From NCBI GenBank assembly GCA_905373705.1, contig CAJPUA010000013.1:1-10783 (forward strand): a stretch of 10,783 nucleotides of DNA, read 5' to 3'. The position numbers and the translations under genes were made by a program. Positions within the stretch are counted from its first letter, which is position 1. Each line of letters opens with the position of its first letter. The notes below the pieces were generated by a model. That model was not told the DNA's origin. It saw only the letters and a program-made list of their open reading frames with translations, and ran no database searches. This stretch comes from an uncultured Schwartzia sp. (lineage in GTDB: Bacteria > Bacillota > Negativicutes > Selenomonadales > Selenomonadaceae). Positions 1 through 6,728 of this stretch are shown one piece after another.

Positions 1-39
1 CGCAGAAGAATAAAGGGAAGGCGCTTTTCCACGGGACAT

Positions 40-71
40 AAAAACCGGAGCCTTTTAAGGCTCCGGTTTTT
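40..71. terminator. Bidirectional intrinsic terminator
   Basis: A perfect 13-bp inverted repeat (AAAAACCGGAGCC, 40-52, and its complement, 59-71) encloses a 6-nt loop. The GC-rich core is flanked by an A-run on one side and a T-run on the other, so it can end transcription in either direction. On the minus strand it lies 15 nt beyond the stop of the SLC13 transporter gene. On the plus strand it would end whatever gene lies to the left of the window. Bases 1-39 hold nothing else I can name. Confidence 0.9.
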
Positions 72-86
72 CGGCATATAATGCAA

Positions 87-1496
87 TTAAAGATGGGAAA
101 AGAGCGGCAGGTATTCCATTGAGAGCCAGCAAAGGGTCGCGTTGACGACGACGCAGAGCAGGGTGAGTTTCAGTCCTTCGCGCATTTGGACGCTAGCGTC
201 GAGCCCGAAGCCTACGGGAATAGCGCGGGTAGTGACCGGCAGTACGTAAGCACAGGAGCAGGCGGCGACCGTTCCGAGAATATAGGGGACGGGATTTAGT
301 TCCAGGGCGCCGCAGAGGGAAATAATCATCGGGATGCAGATGGAAGCGGCCCCCGTGTTGCTCGACATCTCGGACATGAAGCAGGCGAAAGCGCAAAAGA
401 GGAACATGGTGACAAATCCGCCCGTGAGGTGGAGCGCCCCCAAAAACTCCGCCATGTGGCCGACAGCTCCAGTTTCGATGATCATGCGTCCCAGTCCCAG
501 CCCCGAGGAAGCCATGATCATGATGCCCCACATGGCGTGGCTTTCCGCGAAGTTCCATGTCAGGAGAACTTCGCCCTTTTCGTCTCGGAGAATGAACATC
601 AGCATACCGATGATGAGAAAAATATACGCCGGTTTCAGCCCCGGCAAGAAAGCGGCGTAGAGGGGACGGGCGAACGCCAGAAGGATGGCGAGAACAAACA
701 GCCAGAAGCAGATACGTTCTCCCTTCCGCATGGGTCCCAGCTCCGCGTACATTTTCTGGAATTCTTCCCGGGTGCCGTGAAAATTTTTCGCCGGAGTTTT
801 GAGATGCCAGAGAAAGAGCAGATTGCAAAGGAAAATGATAAAAAGGATCGGGACGAAGCGTCCAATCCACTGCACATACATAAACTCGTGGCCGGTAAGT
901 TCCTCCATATAGGAGATGGCGACAAGGTTCGCGGGGCTGCCGATGGGCGAACCAAAGCCGCCGATACCGCTGCCCCAGCTGATGGCGAGCAATATGGGAA
1001 CGGCTAAGCGGCTCGACGAGATATTCTTCTCGCCGACGAATTGCAGCATTCCCACCGCAACCGGGCAGAAGATTGTGGCGACGACCGTATTGGGAAGAAA
1101 TGCCGAGAGAACGACGGAAGCGCTGAGCCAGACAAAAACCTGCTGACGCAGCGAGGTCCCGATAAGGCAGAGGGTGCGCAGCGAGATGCGGCGATCCAGG
1201 CCGGTGGTTGTCCACGCCATGCAGATGAGATCGCCGCCGAGGAGAAGGACGACGATGTCGGTAAAGTACTGCTCGATGACGTGGGCGTTGGGGATAAGCG
1301 TGAACGCCGCGTTGACAGCAATGGGCAGAAGCGACGTAACCGCGATGTGGACGGGGCGGAAAATCCACCATAGCGCCATCCAGACGGCGGTTCCCACGGC
1401 GAGCGCTCCGGAAAATCCCAGCAGGCTGCTGAGCAAAAGCCCCGCAGCCGCGAATCCCGCCGGACCGGAAAGAAGTTTGGGAACGGAATTATCCAT
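87..1496 (-). CDS. SLC13/DASS-family sodium:dicarboxylate/anion symporter
   Basis: This 469-residue integral membrane protein is probably a sodium-coupled importer of di- or tricarboxylates or sulfate. The sequence is hydrophobic throughout. It carries the two internal-repeat signatures of the DASS fold: LPNTVVAT (about 134-141) followed by GGFGSPIGSPANL (179-191) in the first half, and SEMSSNTGAA (375-384) followed by VLPVTTRAIP (418-427) in the second. The SNT triplets sit at the sodium/substrate site in characterised family members. The last motif is unusual: relatives normally read close to LPVATPPNA there, while this protein has TTRAIP, so the second asparagine is missing. The start is supported by AAGGGAG at 1507-1513, ten bases upstream. 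It is monocistronic, with its own promoter upstream and a terminator after it. The substrate cannot be read from sequence; succinate, citrate/tartrate and sulfate are all possible. Confidence 0.9.
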   Translation of the reverse strand: MDNSVPKLLSGPAGFAAAGLLLSSLLGFSGALAVGTAVWMALWWIFRPVHIAVTSLLPIAVNAAFTLIPNAHVIEQYFTDIVVLLLGGDLICMAWTTTGLDRRISLRTLCLIGTSLRQQVFVWLSASVVLSAFLPNTVVATIFCPVAVGMLQFVGEKNISSSRLAVPILLAISWGSGIGGFGSPIGSPANLVAISYMEELTGHEFMYVQWIGRFVPILFIIFLCNLLFLWHLKTPAKNFHGTREEFQKMYAELGPMRKGERICFWLFVLAILLAFARPLYAAFLPGLKPAYIFLIIGMLMFILRDEKGEVLLTWNFAESHAMWGIMIMASSGLGLGRMIIETGAVGHMAEFLGALHLTGGFVTMFLFCAFACFMSEMSSNTGAASICIPMIISLCGALELNPVPYILGTVAACSCAYVLPVTTRAIPVGFGLDASVQMREGLKLTLLCVVVNATLCWLSMEYLPLFSHL

Positions 1497-1549
1497 TTTT
1501 TTTCGGCTCCCTTCATTCAGGCATGAGGCTGATGTAGCTTCATAATTCT

Positions 1550-1577
1550 ATTATAAAAGGTTTCCATTTTATGTCCA
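1550..1577 (-). promoter_or_regulatory. Promoter of the SLC13 transporter gene
   Basis: Read on the minus strand, TGGACA (1572-1577) is a 5/6 match to the -35 box. It is followed after 16 bases by a perfect TATAAT (1550-1555). Transcription would start near 1543, giving a leader of about 47 nt. A small dyad, ACCGT-C-ACGGT (1598-1608), lies about 20 bases upstream of the -35 and could be an activator site, but it is too short to be sure. Confidence 0.7.
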
Positions 1578-1660
1578 GTGAGAAAGGGGAAGTTTTTACC
1601 GTCACGGTCATCGCTTTTTTCCAGCCTTTCTCTGTAAGGAAGGATATTATTCATGCAATA

Positions 1661-1701
1661 ACCCCCAAAAGTCAGATCCTTTAAGTCTAACTTTTGGGGG
1701 T
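1661..1701. repeat. 41-bp near-perfect palindrome; possible terminator or IS-end relic
   Basis: The arms are 1661-1676 (ACCCCCAAAAGTCAGA) and 1686-1701. They pair over 16 positions with one mismatch around a 9-nt loop. The element starts 29 nt beyond the ygbA stop, so it could end that minus-strand transcript. However, neither side has the T-run an intrinsic terminator needs. On the minus strand the arm reads TGACCCCCAAAAGTTAGAC, which resembles from memory the terminal repeats of IS3-family (IS150-type) elements. A relic of two IS tips or a tiny non-autonomous element is therefore an alternative. Confidence 0.75.
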
Positions 1702-1730
1702 CAGGTTAAAAATTCGGCGGAGCTTTTGGC

Positions 1731-2204
1731 TCAGCCTTTTTCTTTTCGCTTTTTTAACCGGTCGATACGGGCTTTGCGGCGGCTTTCCGCCTTCTCGCTG
1801 GCGGCATCGTTCTGCTTTTTCTTGGCGTAGTCTACGCCTAGCTTCATGATTTTGTGGCGCACCGTCATGATCGGGTGGCGAACCAACATGCCCCGACGCG
1901 ATCCTTCCATGATCTCCATGAAGGCTTTATTGTTCGCTTCGCCAAAACATTGGCGGTCGCAGCGGTCGCAGACCGGCTTGGTAATGCCATAGGGGCAGCG
2001 GTTCATCTTAGTCATGACGACGAGGAGCAGAGCGTTACACCTGGGACACAGCTTGCCGTCGGCGGTACTATGGTGTGCGTTGCAATACACGGCGAATGAT
2101 TTTTTTATGTTTTCGCGTTCTTTGGGCAGATTATTTTTGACCTCTTCTACGGGGTCTTTTTTCTTCTTAAAACGCGCTGGAATTAGTCTGGAGAGAAAGC
2201 TCAT
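1731..2204 (-). CDS. ygbA: YgbA-family protein (nitrous oxide-stimulated promoter family), cysteine-rich
   Basis: This 157-residue soluble protein belongs to the family of E. coli YgbA (Pfam YgbA_NO). E. coli ygbA is under the nitric-oxide sensor NsrR and is linked to recovery from nitrosative stress; its biochemical role is unsettled. The recognisable core is YC..HH (40-45), CPRC (53-56), a cysteine within NRCPYG (68-73), then CDRC...C (79-86), and the GSRRGMLVRHPIM block (101-113). Seven cysteines (41, 53, 56, 70, 79, 82, 86) look like a metal or Fe-S site. Compared with the E. coli protein (about 117 residues), this one has a lysine-rich N-terminus (13-35) and a strongly basic C-terminal tail (124-157), which suggests nucleic-acid or ribosome contact (inference). 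The start is supported by AAGGGTGA at 2211-2218, six bases upstream. It is transcribed divergently from the lysine decarboxylase gene. Confidence 0.88.
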   Translation of the reverse strand: MSFLSRLIPARFKKKKDPVEEVKNNLPKERENIKKSFAVYCNAHHSTADGKLCPRCNALLLVVMTKMNRCPYGITKPVCDRCDRQCFGEANNKAFMEIMEGSRRGMLVRHPIMTVRHKIMKLGVDYAKKKQNDAASEKAESRRKARIDRLKKRKEKG

Positions 2205-2240
2205 GGATGATCACCCTTATCAAAAGTTTTTCTTCCTATG

Positions 2241-2269
2241 ATTGTAATGGGTATCGCCGCTAAAAGCAA
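2241..2269 (-). promoter_or_regulatory. Promoter of ygbA
   Basis: On the minus strand, TTGCTT (2264-2269) is followed after 17 bases by TACAAT (2241-2246). The expected start is near 2234, giving a leader of about 30 nt to the ygbA ATG. I see no clear NsrR- or HcpR-type operator next to it. Confidence 0.65.
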
Positions 2270-2328
2270 GGGGAAGAAGAAATTTATCGTCGTTGGGGAA
2301 AGCGGAAAAAAATATACGGAAAAATATA

Positions 2329-2357
2329 TTGCACAATCCCCCGACAGGGATTACAAT
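2329..2357 (+). promoter_or_regulatory. Promoter of the lysine/ornithine decarboxylase gene, with dyad in the spacer
   Basis: TTGCAC (2329-2334) and TACAAT (2352-2357) are separated by exactly 17 bases. The spacer holds an inverted repeat, AATCCC-N6-GGGATT (2335-2352), that reaches the first base of the -10 box, so a repressor could sit between the hexamers. The predicted start is near 2364, which leaves a leader of about 100 nt before the ATG at 2467. That leader contains a weak 6-bp hairpin (2368-2388). Confidence 0.7.
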
Positions 2358-2466
2358 ATGGGAAAAAGCGAAGACTGAATCGCTTCGCACTGCTAAATTC
2401 GTTGCGCATATCGGTGGTAAGTGGGAAAAGATCGGTCATCATTTTTACAGAGAACAGGAGCGTGTT

Positions 2467-3630
2467 ATGGAGAGCTTTCGCCTCACAAAAAAAGAGATGC
2501 AAGAGTTGTCGGAGAAATATCCGACGCCGTTTGTTGTCATTTCGCTGGCGCAGGTCAAGAAAAATTATGATTTCTTAAAGCGAAATATGCCGCGGGTGAA
2601 CGTATATTACGCCATGAAGGCGAATCCTGCGCCGCGTATCGTCACAGCTTTGGCAGAGCGGGGCGCGTCTTTTGATACGGCTTCGGCTGGCGAGATCGAG
2701 ACGCTGGCGCGCATGGGGCTTCCCGGGACGCGCATGATCTACGCGAATCCGGTCAAGACGTCTCAGGGGTTGGCGGCGTCGGCGCAGTTCGGCGTGAGGC
2801 GATTTACCTTCGATGACAAAAGCGAAATTCCCAAGATGGCGGCTGCCGTTCCGGGCGCCGAGGTGCTGGTGCGCGTGCGCGTGAAGAATCAGCGGGCGCT
2901 GGTCGATCTCAATGCCAAATTTGGGGCGGAGCCGGAGGCGGCGGTGCCGCTCCTTTTGGCAGCGAAAGAGGCGGGGCTGCATCCTGTCGGCGTGTGCTTC
3001 CACGTAGGGAGCCAATCGCTTTCGACCGAAGCCTATGAGGACGCGCTCGCCCTCATGCGGAAAATTTTCGATGAGGCGCTGGCGGCGGGGCTTTCGCTTT
3101 CTCTCTTGGATATCGGCGGCGGCTTTCCCATTCCTACCGCAGACGGAACGCGCCCTGATGTGGGCGCGCTCATGAGAACGATTGAGCAGCAACTTGACCG
3201 TCTTTTCCCGCAAGTCGAAATATGGGCGGAGCCGGGGCGTTATCTATGCGGGACGGCAGTGAATTTAGTGACGTCGATTATCGGAGAGAAGGAGCGAGGC
3301 GGGCAAAGCTGGTACATTCTGGATGAAGGTCTTTACGGGACTTTTTCTGGAGCGATCTTCGATCACTGGACGTTTGATTTCATCGCCTTTAAGCCGGGGC
3401 GGCGGCGTAAGGTCACATTGGTCGGGCCAAGCTGTGATTCGATTGATTTTGTGCGCCGCGACATTTTATTGCCGAAGCTCGCGGTTGGCGATAAGCTGCT
3501 GGTGCCGGATTGCGGCGCCTATACGACGGCAAGCGCGACGACGTTTAATGGCTTTGCGCTGGCGACGGAGATCTATTGGGAAGACGAGCAGACGAAGCGC
3601 TGCGCTTCCTATAAAATGGTTTCGGCCTGA
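2467..3630 (+). CDS. ldc: Lysine/ornithine decarboxylase, PLP fold type III (Selenomonas type)
   Basis: This cytoplasmic enzyme decarboxylates lysine to cadaverine and probably ornithine to putrescine. Its 387 residues match the length of the eukaryotic-ODC-like S. ruminantium enzyme. Landmarks in order: YYAMKAN with the PLP lysine K51; HVGSQS (179-184); the phosphate-binding GGGFP (217-221); EPGR (255-258); and GPSCD with catalytic cysteine C323 from the partner subunit. These sit at the same numbers I recall for the Selenomonas protein. In Negativicutes cadaverine is attached to the D-glutamate of peptidoglycan and anchors the outer membrane through SLH proteins, so wall integrity is the likely role. 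The open frame extends back to 2293, but the promoter falls inside that stretch, and the ATG at 2467 has AGGAG six bases upstream. It is a single gene with its own promoter and terminator. A diaminopimelate or carboxynorspermidine decarboxylase is less likely given the motif spacing. Confidence 0.92.
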   Translation: MESFRLTKKEMQELSEKYPTPFVVISLAQVKKNYDFLKRNMPRVNVYYAMKANPAPRIVTALAERGASFDTASAGEIETLARMGLPGTRMIYANPVKTSQGLAASAQFGVRRFTFDDKSEIPKMAAAVPGAEVLVRVRVKNQRALVDLNAKFGAEPEAAVPLLLAAKEAGLHPVGVCFHVGSQSLSTEAYEDALALMRKIFDEALAAGLSLSLLDIGGGFPIPTADGTRPDVGALMRTIEQQLDRLFPQVEIWAEPGRYLCGTAVNLVTSIIGEKERGGQSWYILDEGLYGTFSGAIFDHWTFDFIAFKPGRRRKVTLVGPSCDSIDFVRRDILLPKLAVGDKLLVPDCGAYTTASATTFNGFALATEIYWEDEQTKRCASYKMVSA

Positions 3631-3645
3631 ATGAAACAGCAATGA

Positions 3646-3681
3646 AAGCGGGTGCTTCAGGAGAGAAGCCCCGCTTATTTT
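3646..3681 (+). terminator. Intrinsic terminator after ldc
   Basis: The left arm is 3646-3658 and the right arm 3665-3676. They form a 12-bp GC-rich stem with a single bulged T (3653) and a 6-nt loop. A short ATTTT tract follows. It starts 15 nt after the ldc stop and separates it from the next operon. Confidence 0.78.
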
Positions 3682-3730
3682 GTGCTGTGGGCGTTTAGGT
3701 GCGGGGATAGGGCATTAGGTATATTGGCCG

Positions 3731-3760
3731 TTTGCGTAATCGCAAAAGATGGGTTAAAAT
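3731..3760 (+). promoter_or_regulatory. Promoter and dyad operator of the degS-to-ksgA operon
   Basis: TTGCGT (3732-3737) and TAAAAT (3755-3760) are 17 bases apart. The -35 box lies inside a perfect 6-4-6 inverted repeat, TTTGCG-TAAT-CGCAAA (3731-3746), the size and place of an operator for a dimeric regulator. The expected start near 3767 gives a leader of about 105 nt, with a small hairpin GGCAG/CTGCC (3793-3809). Confidence 0.68.
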
Positions 3761-3871
3761 AACAGAGAGATTTTTGTTTCGCCAGTGCGGGGGGCAGGCT
3801 TAGACTGCCTTCGCGAGGAAAGAAAAGATCGGGAAACGAAAGAGTCCCTGAATCTGAAGGAGCGTGGGAAA

Positions 3872-5224
3872 ATGCCGGAAGATGACGCTTTGTTGGAAGA
3901 CGCGCCGTTGGAGGAAACGCTGGGGGAAAAGTCCCTGCAACATATTCTGCAGTCTATGCTGCGATCGATCGAAAACAGCAAAGGACAGATTTTCGACATT
4001 TACGAGGAGGCCCGCAACGAAGTCGAGATCAGTAAGCGGAATCTGGCCGAGGTCAAGCGGCAGGCGAATGAAGTTATTGAAGAAGTCGACGCGCTGGAAG
4101 AACAGGAACAGAAGGAAAAGCAGCGGCTGGTTCAGGAAAGCAGCCGGTTTAACGATTATTCCGAGGATAAAATTCAGCAGGCTTATGAAGCGGTAAAAGA
4201 AATTCAAGTACGGCTGGGGATCGCTCGGGAAAAGGAACGTCAGCTCCGCCAGCAGCGCAATCAGATGGAGCTGCGTCTGCAGCGTCTGAGGCGAACGGTG
4301 GTCGCGGCGGAACGTCTGGCGATGCGGATCAGTTCGATGCTGAGTTTTCTTGGTTCGCAGATTAGCGACGTGGTGGCGCAAATGGAAGAGGCGTCGAAGA
4401 GCCGCTTTTTAAGCGCCGCGATTATTCGGGGGCAGGAGGAGGAGCGTTTCCGTGTCTCGCGGGAAATTCACGATGGCCCGGCACAGGAGATCGCGAACCT
4501 GATGTTGGAGGCGTCGATCGTTGAACGATTGGTCGACGTGGATCCCGACGAAGCGAAGATGAATCTGCAAGAGATGCGGCGGCACCTTAAGGATTGTATG
4601 GGAGGAATCCGCCAGATCGTCTTTGATATGCGTCCCATGGCGCTTGATGACTTGGGCTTTCTGGCAGCAGTAGAACAACTTATCAAGCGTTACAACGAAC
4701 GCGATATGATGGAGATTCAATTGACTGTCGAGGGGAAAGAGGTTCAGGTGGTCCCGCATGTCAAGACAGGTCTTTTCCGTATTGTGCAGGAAGCGCTGAA
4801 CAATGTTTTGCATCATGCCGGGGTTAAAAAGGCAGCGCTTCGCATTCATTATGCGGAAGGCGGGATTTCTATTCTGCTTGAAGACCAGGGGAAAGGGTTT
4901 AACACGGAATTACTGAATTCCCGGGACAACGCGGGCGAAGCTTACGAGCATTTCGGGATATTGGGCATGAAGGAGCGAGCGGCGATCATCGGCGCCCAGT
5001 TGACGGTGACTTCGGCGCCGGGAAAGGGTACGAAGGTTCATCTGAATCTGCCTCTTCAGCCAAAGCCGGGGCCGACGCTGGGGGAGACGATTGAGAAAGT
5101 GATGGGAAAGTCCGCCGCAGGAACAAAGGACAAGTCGAGTAAACCGGCAGCAAAGAAAAAAGCGGGACGGCAATCGAATTTCGCGGATTCTTCCGGCGGC
5201 GACCTGGGAGAGGAAAAAAAGTGA
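3872..5224 (+). CDS. degS: DegS-type cytoplasmic sensor histidine kinase
   Basis: This 450-residue two-component kinase has no membrane segment. Residues 1-40 are acidic. Residues 45-150 form a long charged coiled-coil region, as in the DegS signal-input domain. The dimerisation/phosphotransfer helix carries EEERFRVSREIHDGPAQ (189-205) with the phosphorylated histidine H200, then the DegS hallmark DMRPMALDDLG (252-262). The HATPase domain shows EALNN (307-311), DQGKGF (338-343), GILGMKER (362-369) and GKGT (384-387). After residue 410 there is a lysine/alanine-rich tail absent from B. subtilis DegS. The frame is open from 3785, but the ATG at 3872 has AAGGAG nine bases upstream and gives the expected length. 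The partner in Bacillus, DegU, is not next to it, so the response regulator must lie elsewhere. The stop overlaps the next GTG start (GTGA). Confidence 0.87.
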   Translation: MPEDDALLEDAPLEETLGEKSLQHILQSMLRSIENSKGQIFDIYEEARNEVEISKRNLAEVKRQANEVIEEVDALEEQEQKEKQRLVQESSRFNDYSEDKIQQAYEAVKEIQVRLGIAREKERQLRQQRNQMELRLQRLRRTVVAAERLAMRISSMLSFLGSQISDVVAQMEEASKSRFLSAAIIRGQEEERFRVSREIHDGPAQEIANLMLEASIVERLVDVDPDEAKMNLQEMRRHLKDCMGGIRQIVFDMRPMALDDLGFLAAVEQLIKRYNERDMMEIQLTVEGKEVQVVPHVKTGLFRIVQEALNNVLHHAGVKKAALRIHYAEGGISILLEDQGKGFNTELLNSRDNAGEAYEHFGILGMKERAAIIGAQLTVTSAPGKGTKVHLNLPLQPKPGPTLGETIEKVMGKSAAGTKDKSSKPAAKKKAGRQSNFADSSGGDLGEEKK

Positions 5225-6675
5225 GCGAAGAGCAGCGGCGGGCGCCGCTGGCGGCAGCCATGCAGGCGTATGCCGCCGGGGGAGCCCGCCCTTTTCATAC
5301 GCCGGGACATAAGCAGGGATTAGGCGCGCATAGGCTTTTGCAGCGGCTGATTACGCCGGAGGGACTGAAAGAAGACGTATCACTGATGGAGGAACTGGAC
5401 GATTTGAATCATCCGTCCGGTTGTATTCTTGAGTCCGAAACCCTGGCGGCCGAACTGTATGGCGCCGAGACGGCGTATTTCATGGTCAACGGGACAAGCG
5501 GCGCTGTTCATGTAATGCTGATGGCGACACTTTCGCCCGGCGACGAGGTGCTGGTGCCGCGTAATGCTCATCGCTCGGTTTTTAACGCTCTGGTTCTATG
5601 CGGCGCCGTTCCCGTTTGGCTGCCGACAGCGACGGACGATCGGCTGGGAATAGCGCTGGGGGTAACGACGGAAACGGTGCGAGAGGCACTGGTCGCACAT
5701 CCGGCGGTAAAAGCTATTTTGGTGACCTATCCTAATTATTACGGCATCGCGTTTGATCTGAAATCCGTCGCGGCGCTGGCACACGCGCATGGACTGACGG
5801 TTCTCGTCGACGAGGCTCATGGCCCGCATCTGCGCTTTTCGCCGGAGCTTCCGCCGGACGCTTTGACGTGCGGCGCTGATTTAGTGGCGCAAAGCACGCA
5901 TAAGCTGCTGGGGTCGCTGACACAGACGTCGATCCTCTTTCGACAGGGAGATCGCGTGCCGCACGAGGCGGTGCGAAGGGCGGCGGCGCTTCTGGCGACG
6001 ACCAGCCCCAATTATTTGCTGTTAGCGTCGCTCGATATTGCCCGCCTGCAAATGGCGGAAAACGGCGTGGCGCTTGTCGAACGGGCAATGCGGCTGGCGG
6101 AAGGGGTGCGGGCGGTAGTAAATGACACGCCGGGGCTGTGGTGCTTCGGGCAGGAATATATGGGACGGCCGGGCGCGGAAGCGCTCGATGTGACGAAAGT
6201 GACGGTGCAGACGGCGTGGCTGGGGCTTTCCGGAGCGGCGGCGGCGGATATTCTTCGCCGGCAATATAATTTACAGTGCGAACTGGCAGACGCATACAAT
6301 GTGCTGTTTTTGCTGACGATCGCGGATACGGAGAATGAAGCGCTCAGGCTTGCGAAAGCGTTGAAAGATTTTGCGATCCGCAATCGTCGCGAAGCGATCA
6401 GCCGTCCCACGGTCGCGCCGCTCGATATACCGCCGCTTTGTCTTGCTCCGCGGGAGGCCTTCTTCGCCTCGTCCGAAGCGGTGCCATTGGCGCGGGCGGC
6501 GGGACGGATTGCGGCGGAGGAGATTACGTTTTACCCGCCGGGGATTCCGGTGATTTGTCCGGGGGAACGTATTTCCCGCGAAATTTTGGACGGTTTATCC
6601 GCATTGAAAGCGCTGGGACTTCGGGTTACCGGCCCGGAAGACGTTACGTTGCGAATGATCCGGGTTGTTTGCTAG
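5221..6675 (+). CDS. Orn/Lys/Arg decarboxylase family protein, PLP fold type I (YaaO/SpeA-like)
   Basis: This 484-residue cytoplasmic PLP enzyme is of the short bacterial Orn/Lys/Arg decarboxylase type. Motifs in order: HTPGHKQG (26-33), NGTSG (90-94), DEAHG (197-201), STHK with the Schiff-base lysine K228, and the C-terminal YPPGIP (438-443). It lacks the N-terminal wing domain of the large E. coli inducible enzymes. In Bacillus a paralogue (yaaO) also lies just before tmk, so the position is conserved although the substrate is not settled; arginine, lysine or ornithine are all possible. The GTG start overlaps the degS stop by 4 nt and has GAGAGG eight bases upstream, so translation is probably coupled. 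It is unrelated in fold to the decarboxylase at 2467-3630. Confidence 0.9.
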   Translation: MSEEQRRAPLAAAMQAYAAGGARPFHTPGHKQGLGAHRLLQRLITPEGLKEDVSLMEELDDLNHPSGCILESETLAAELYGAETAYFMVNGTSGAVHVMLMATLSPGDEVLVPRNAHRSVFNALVLCGAVPVWLPTATDDRLGIALGVTTETVREALVAHPAVKAILVTYPNYYGIAFDLKSVAALAHAHGLTVLVDEAHGPHLRFSPELPPDALTCGADLVAQSTHKLLGSLTQTSILFRQGDRVPHEAVRRAAALLATTSPNYLLLASLDIARLQMAENGVALVERAMRLAEGVRAVVNDTPGLWCFGQEYMGRPGAEALDVTKVTVQTAWLGLSGAAAADILRRQYNLQCELADAYNVLFLLTIADTENEALRLAKALKDFAIRNRREAISRPTVAPLDIPPLCLAPREAFFASSEAVPLARAAGRIAAEEITFYPPGIPVICPGERISREILDGLSALKALGLRVTGPEDVTLRMIRVVC

Positions 6676-6728
6676 AGCGGCAAAGGGCTGACGCCAGACA
6701 AAGGCAGGGTATCACAAATTTTGCCGCT
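6676..6728 (+). promoter_or_regulatory. Long-range stem-loop framing the tmk leader
   Basis: AGCGGCAAA (6676-6684) and TTTGCCGCT (6720-6728) are perfect 9-bp complements with a 35-nt loop. The left arm starts on the base after the upstream stop codon. The right arm ends on the base before the tmk Shine-Dalgarno (GGGGAGGAG, 6729-6737). No T-run follows, so it does not look like a terminator. It may set mRNA stability or tmk translation (inference). Confidence 0.65.

Noticed and set aside
193..1371. Long open frame on the minus strand overlapping the transporter in another frame (392 aa)
   Set aside because: It is rich in Arg, His and Pro with no recognisable motif, and mirrors GC-rich codons of the real membrane-protein gene.
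2368..2388. Riboswitch in the ldc leader
   Set aside because: Only one weak 6-bp hairpin is present; no lysine-riboswitch core or terminator/antiterminator pair is visible in the ~100-nt leader.
2293..2466. Longer N-terminus for the lysine decarboxylase
   Set aside because: The stretch contains the promoter, does not resemble the family, and the ATG at 2467 has a good Shine-Dalgarno.
2575..3213. Antisense open frame inside the lysine decarboxylase gene
   Set aside because: Arg/His-rich shadow without a ribosome binding site; the plus strand carries a complete enzyme.
3785..3871. GTG start giving a longer DegS-like kinase
   Set aside because: No ribosome binding site, and the extra residues are highly charged leader sequence; AAGGAG precedes the ATG at 3872.
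5732..6295. Antisense open frame inside the fold-I decarboxylase gene
   Set aside because: Pro/Ala/Arg-rich shadow typical of GC-rich coding DNA, with no family features.
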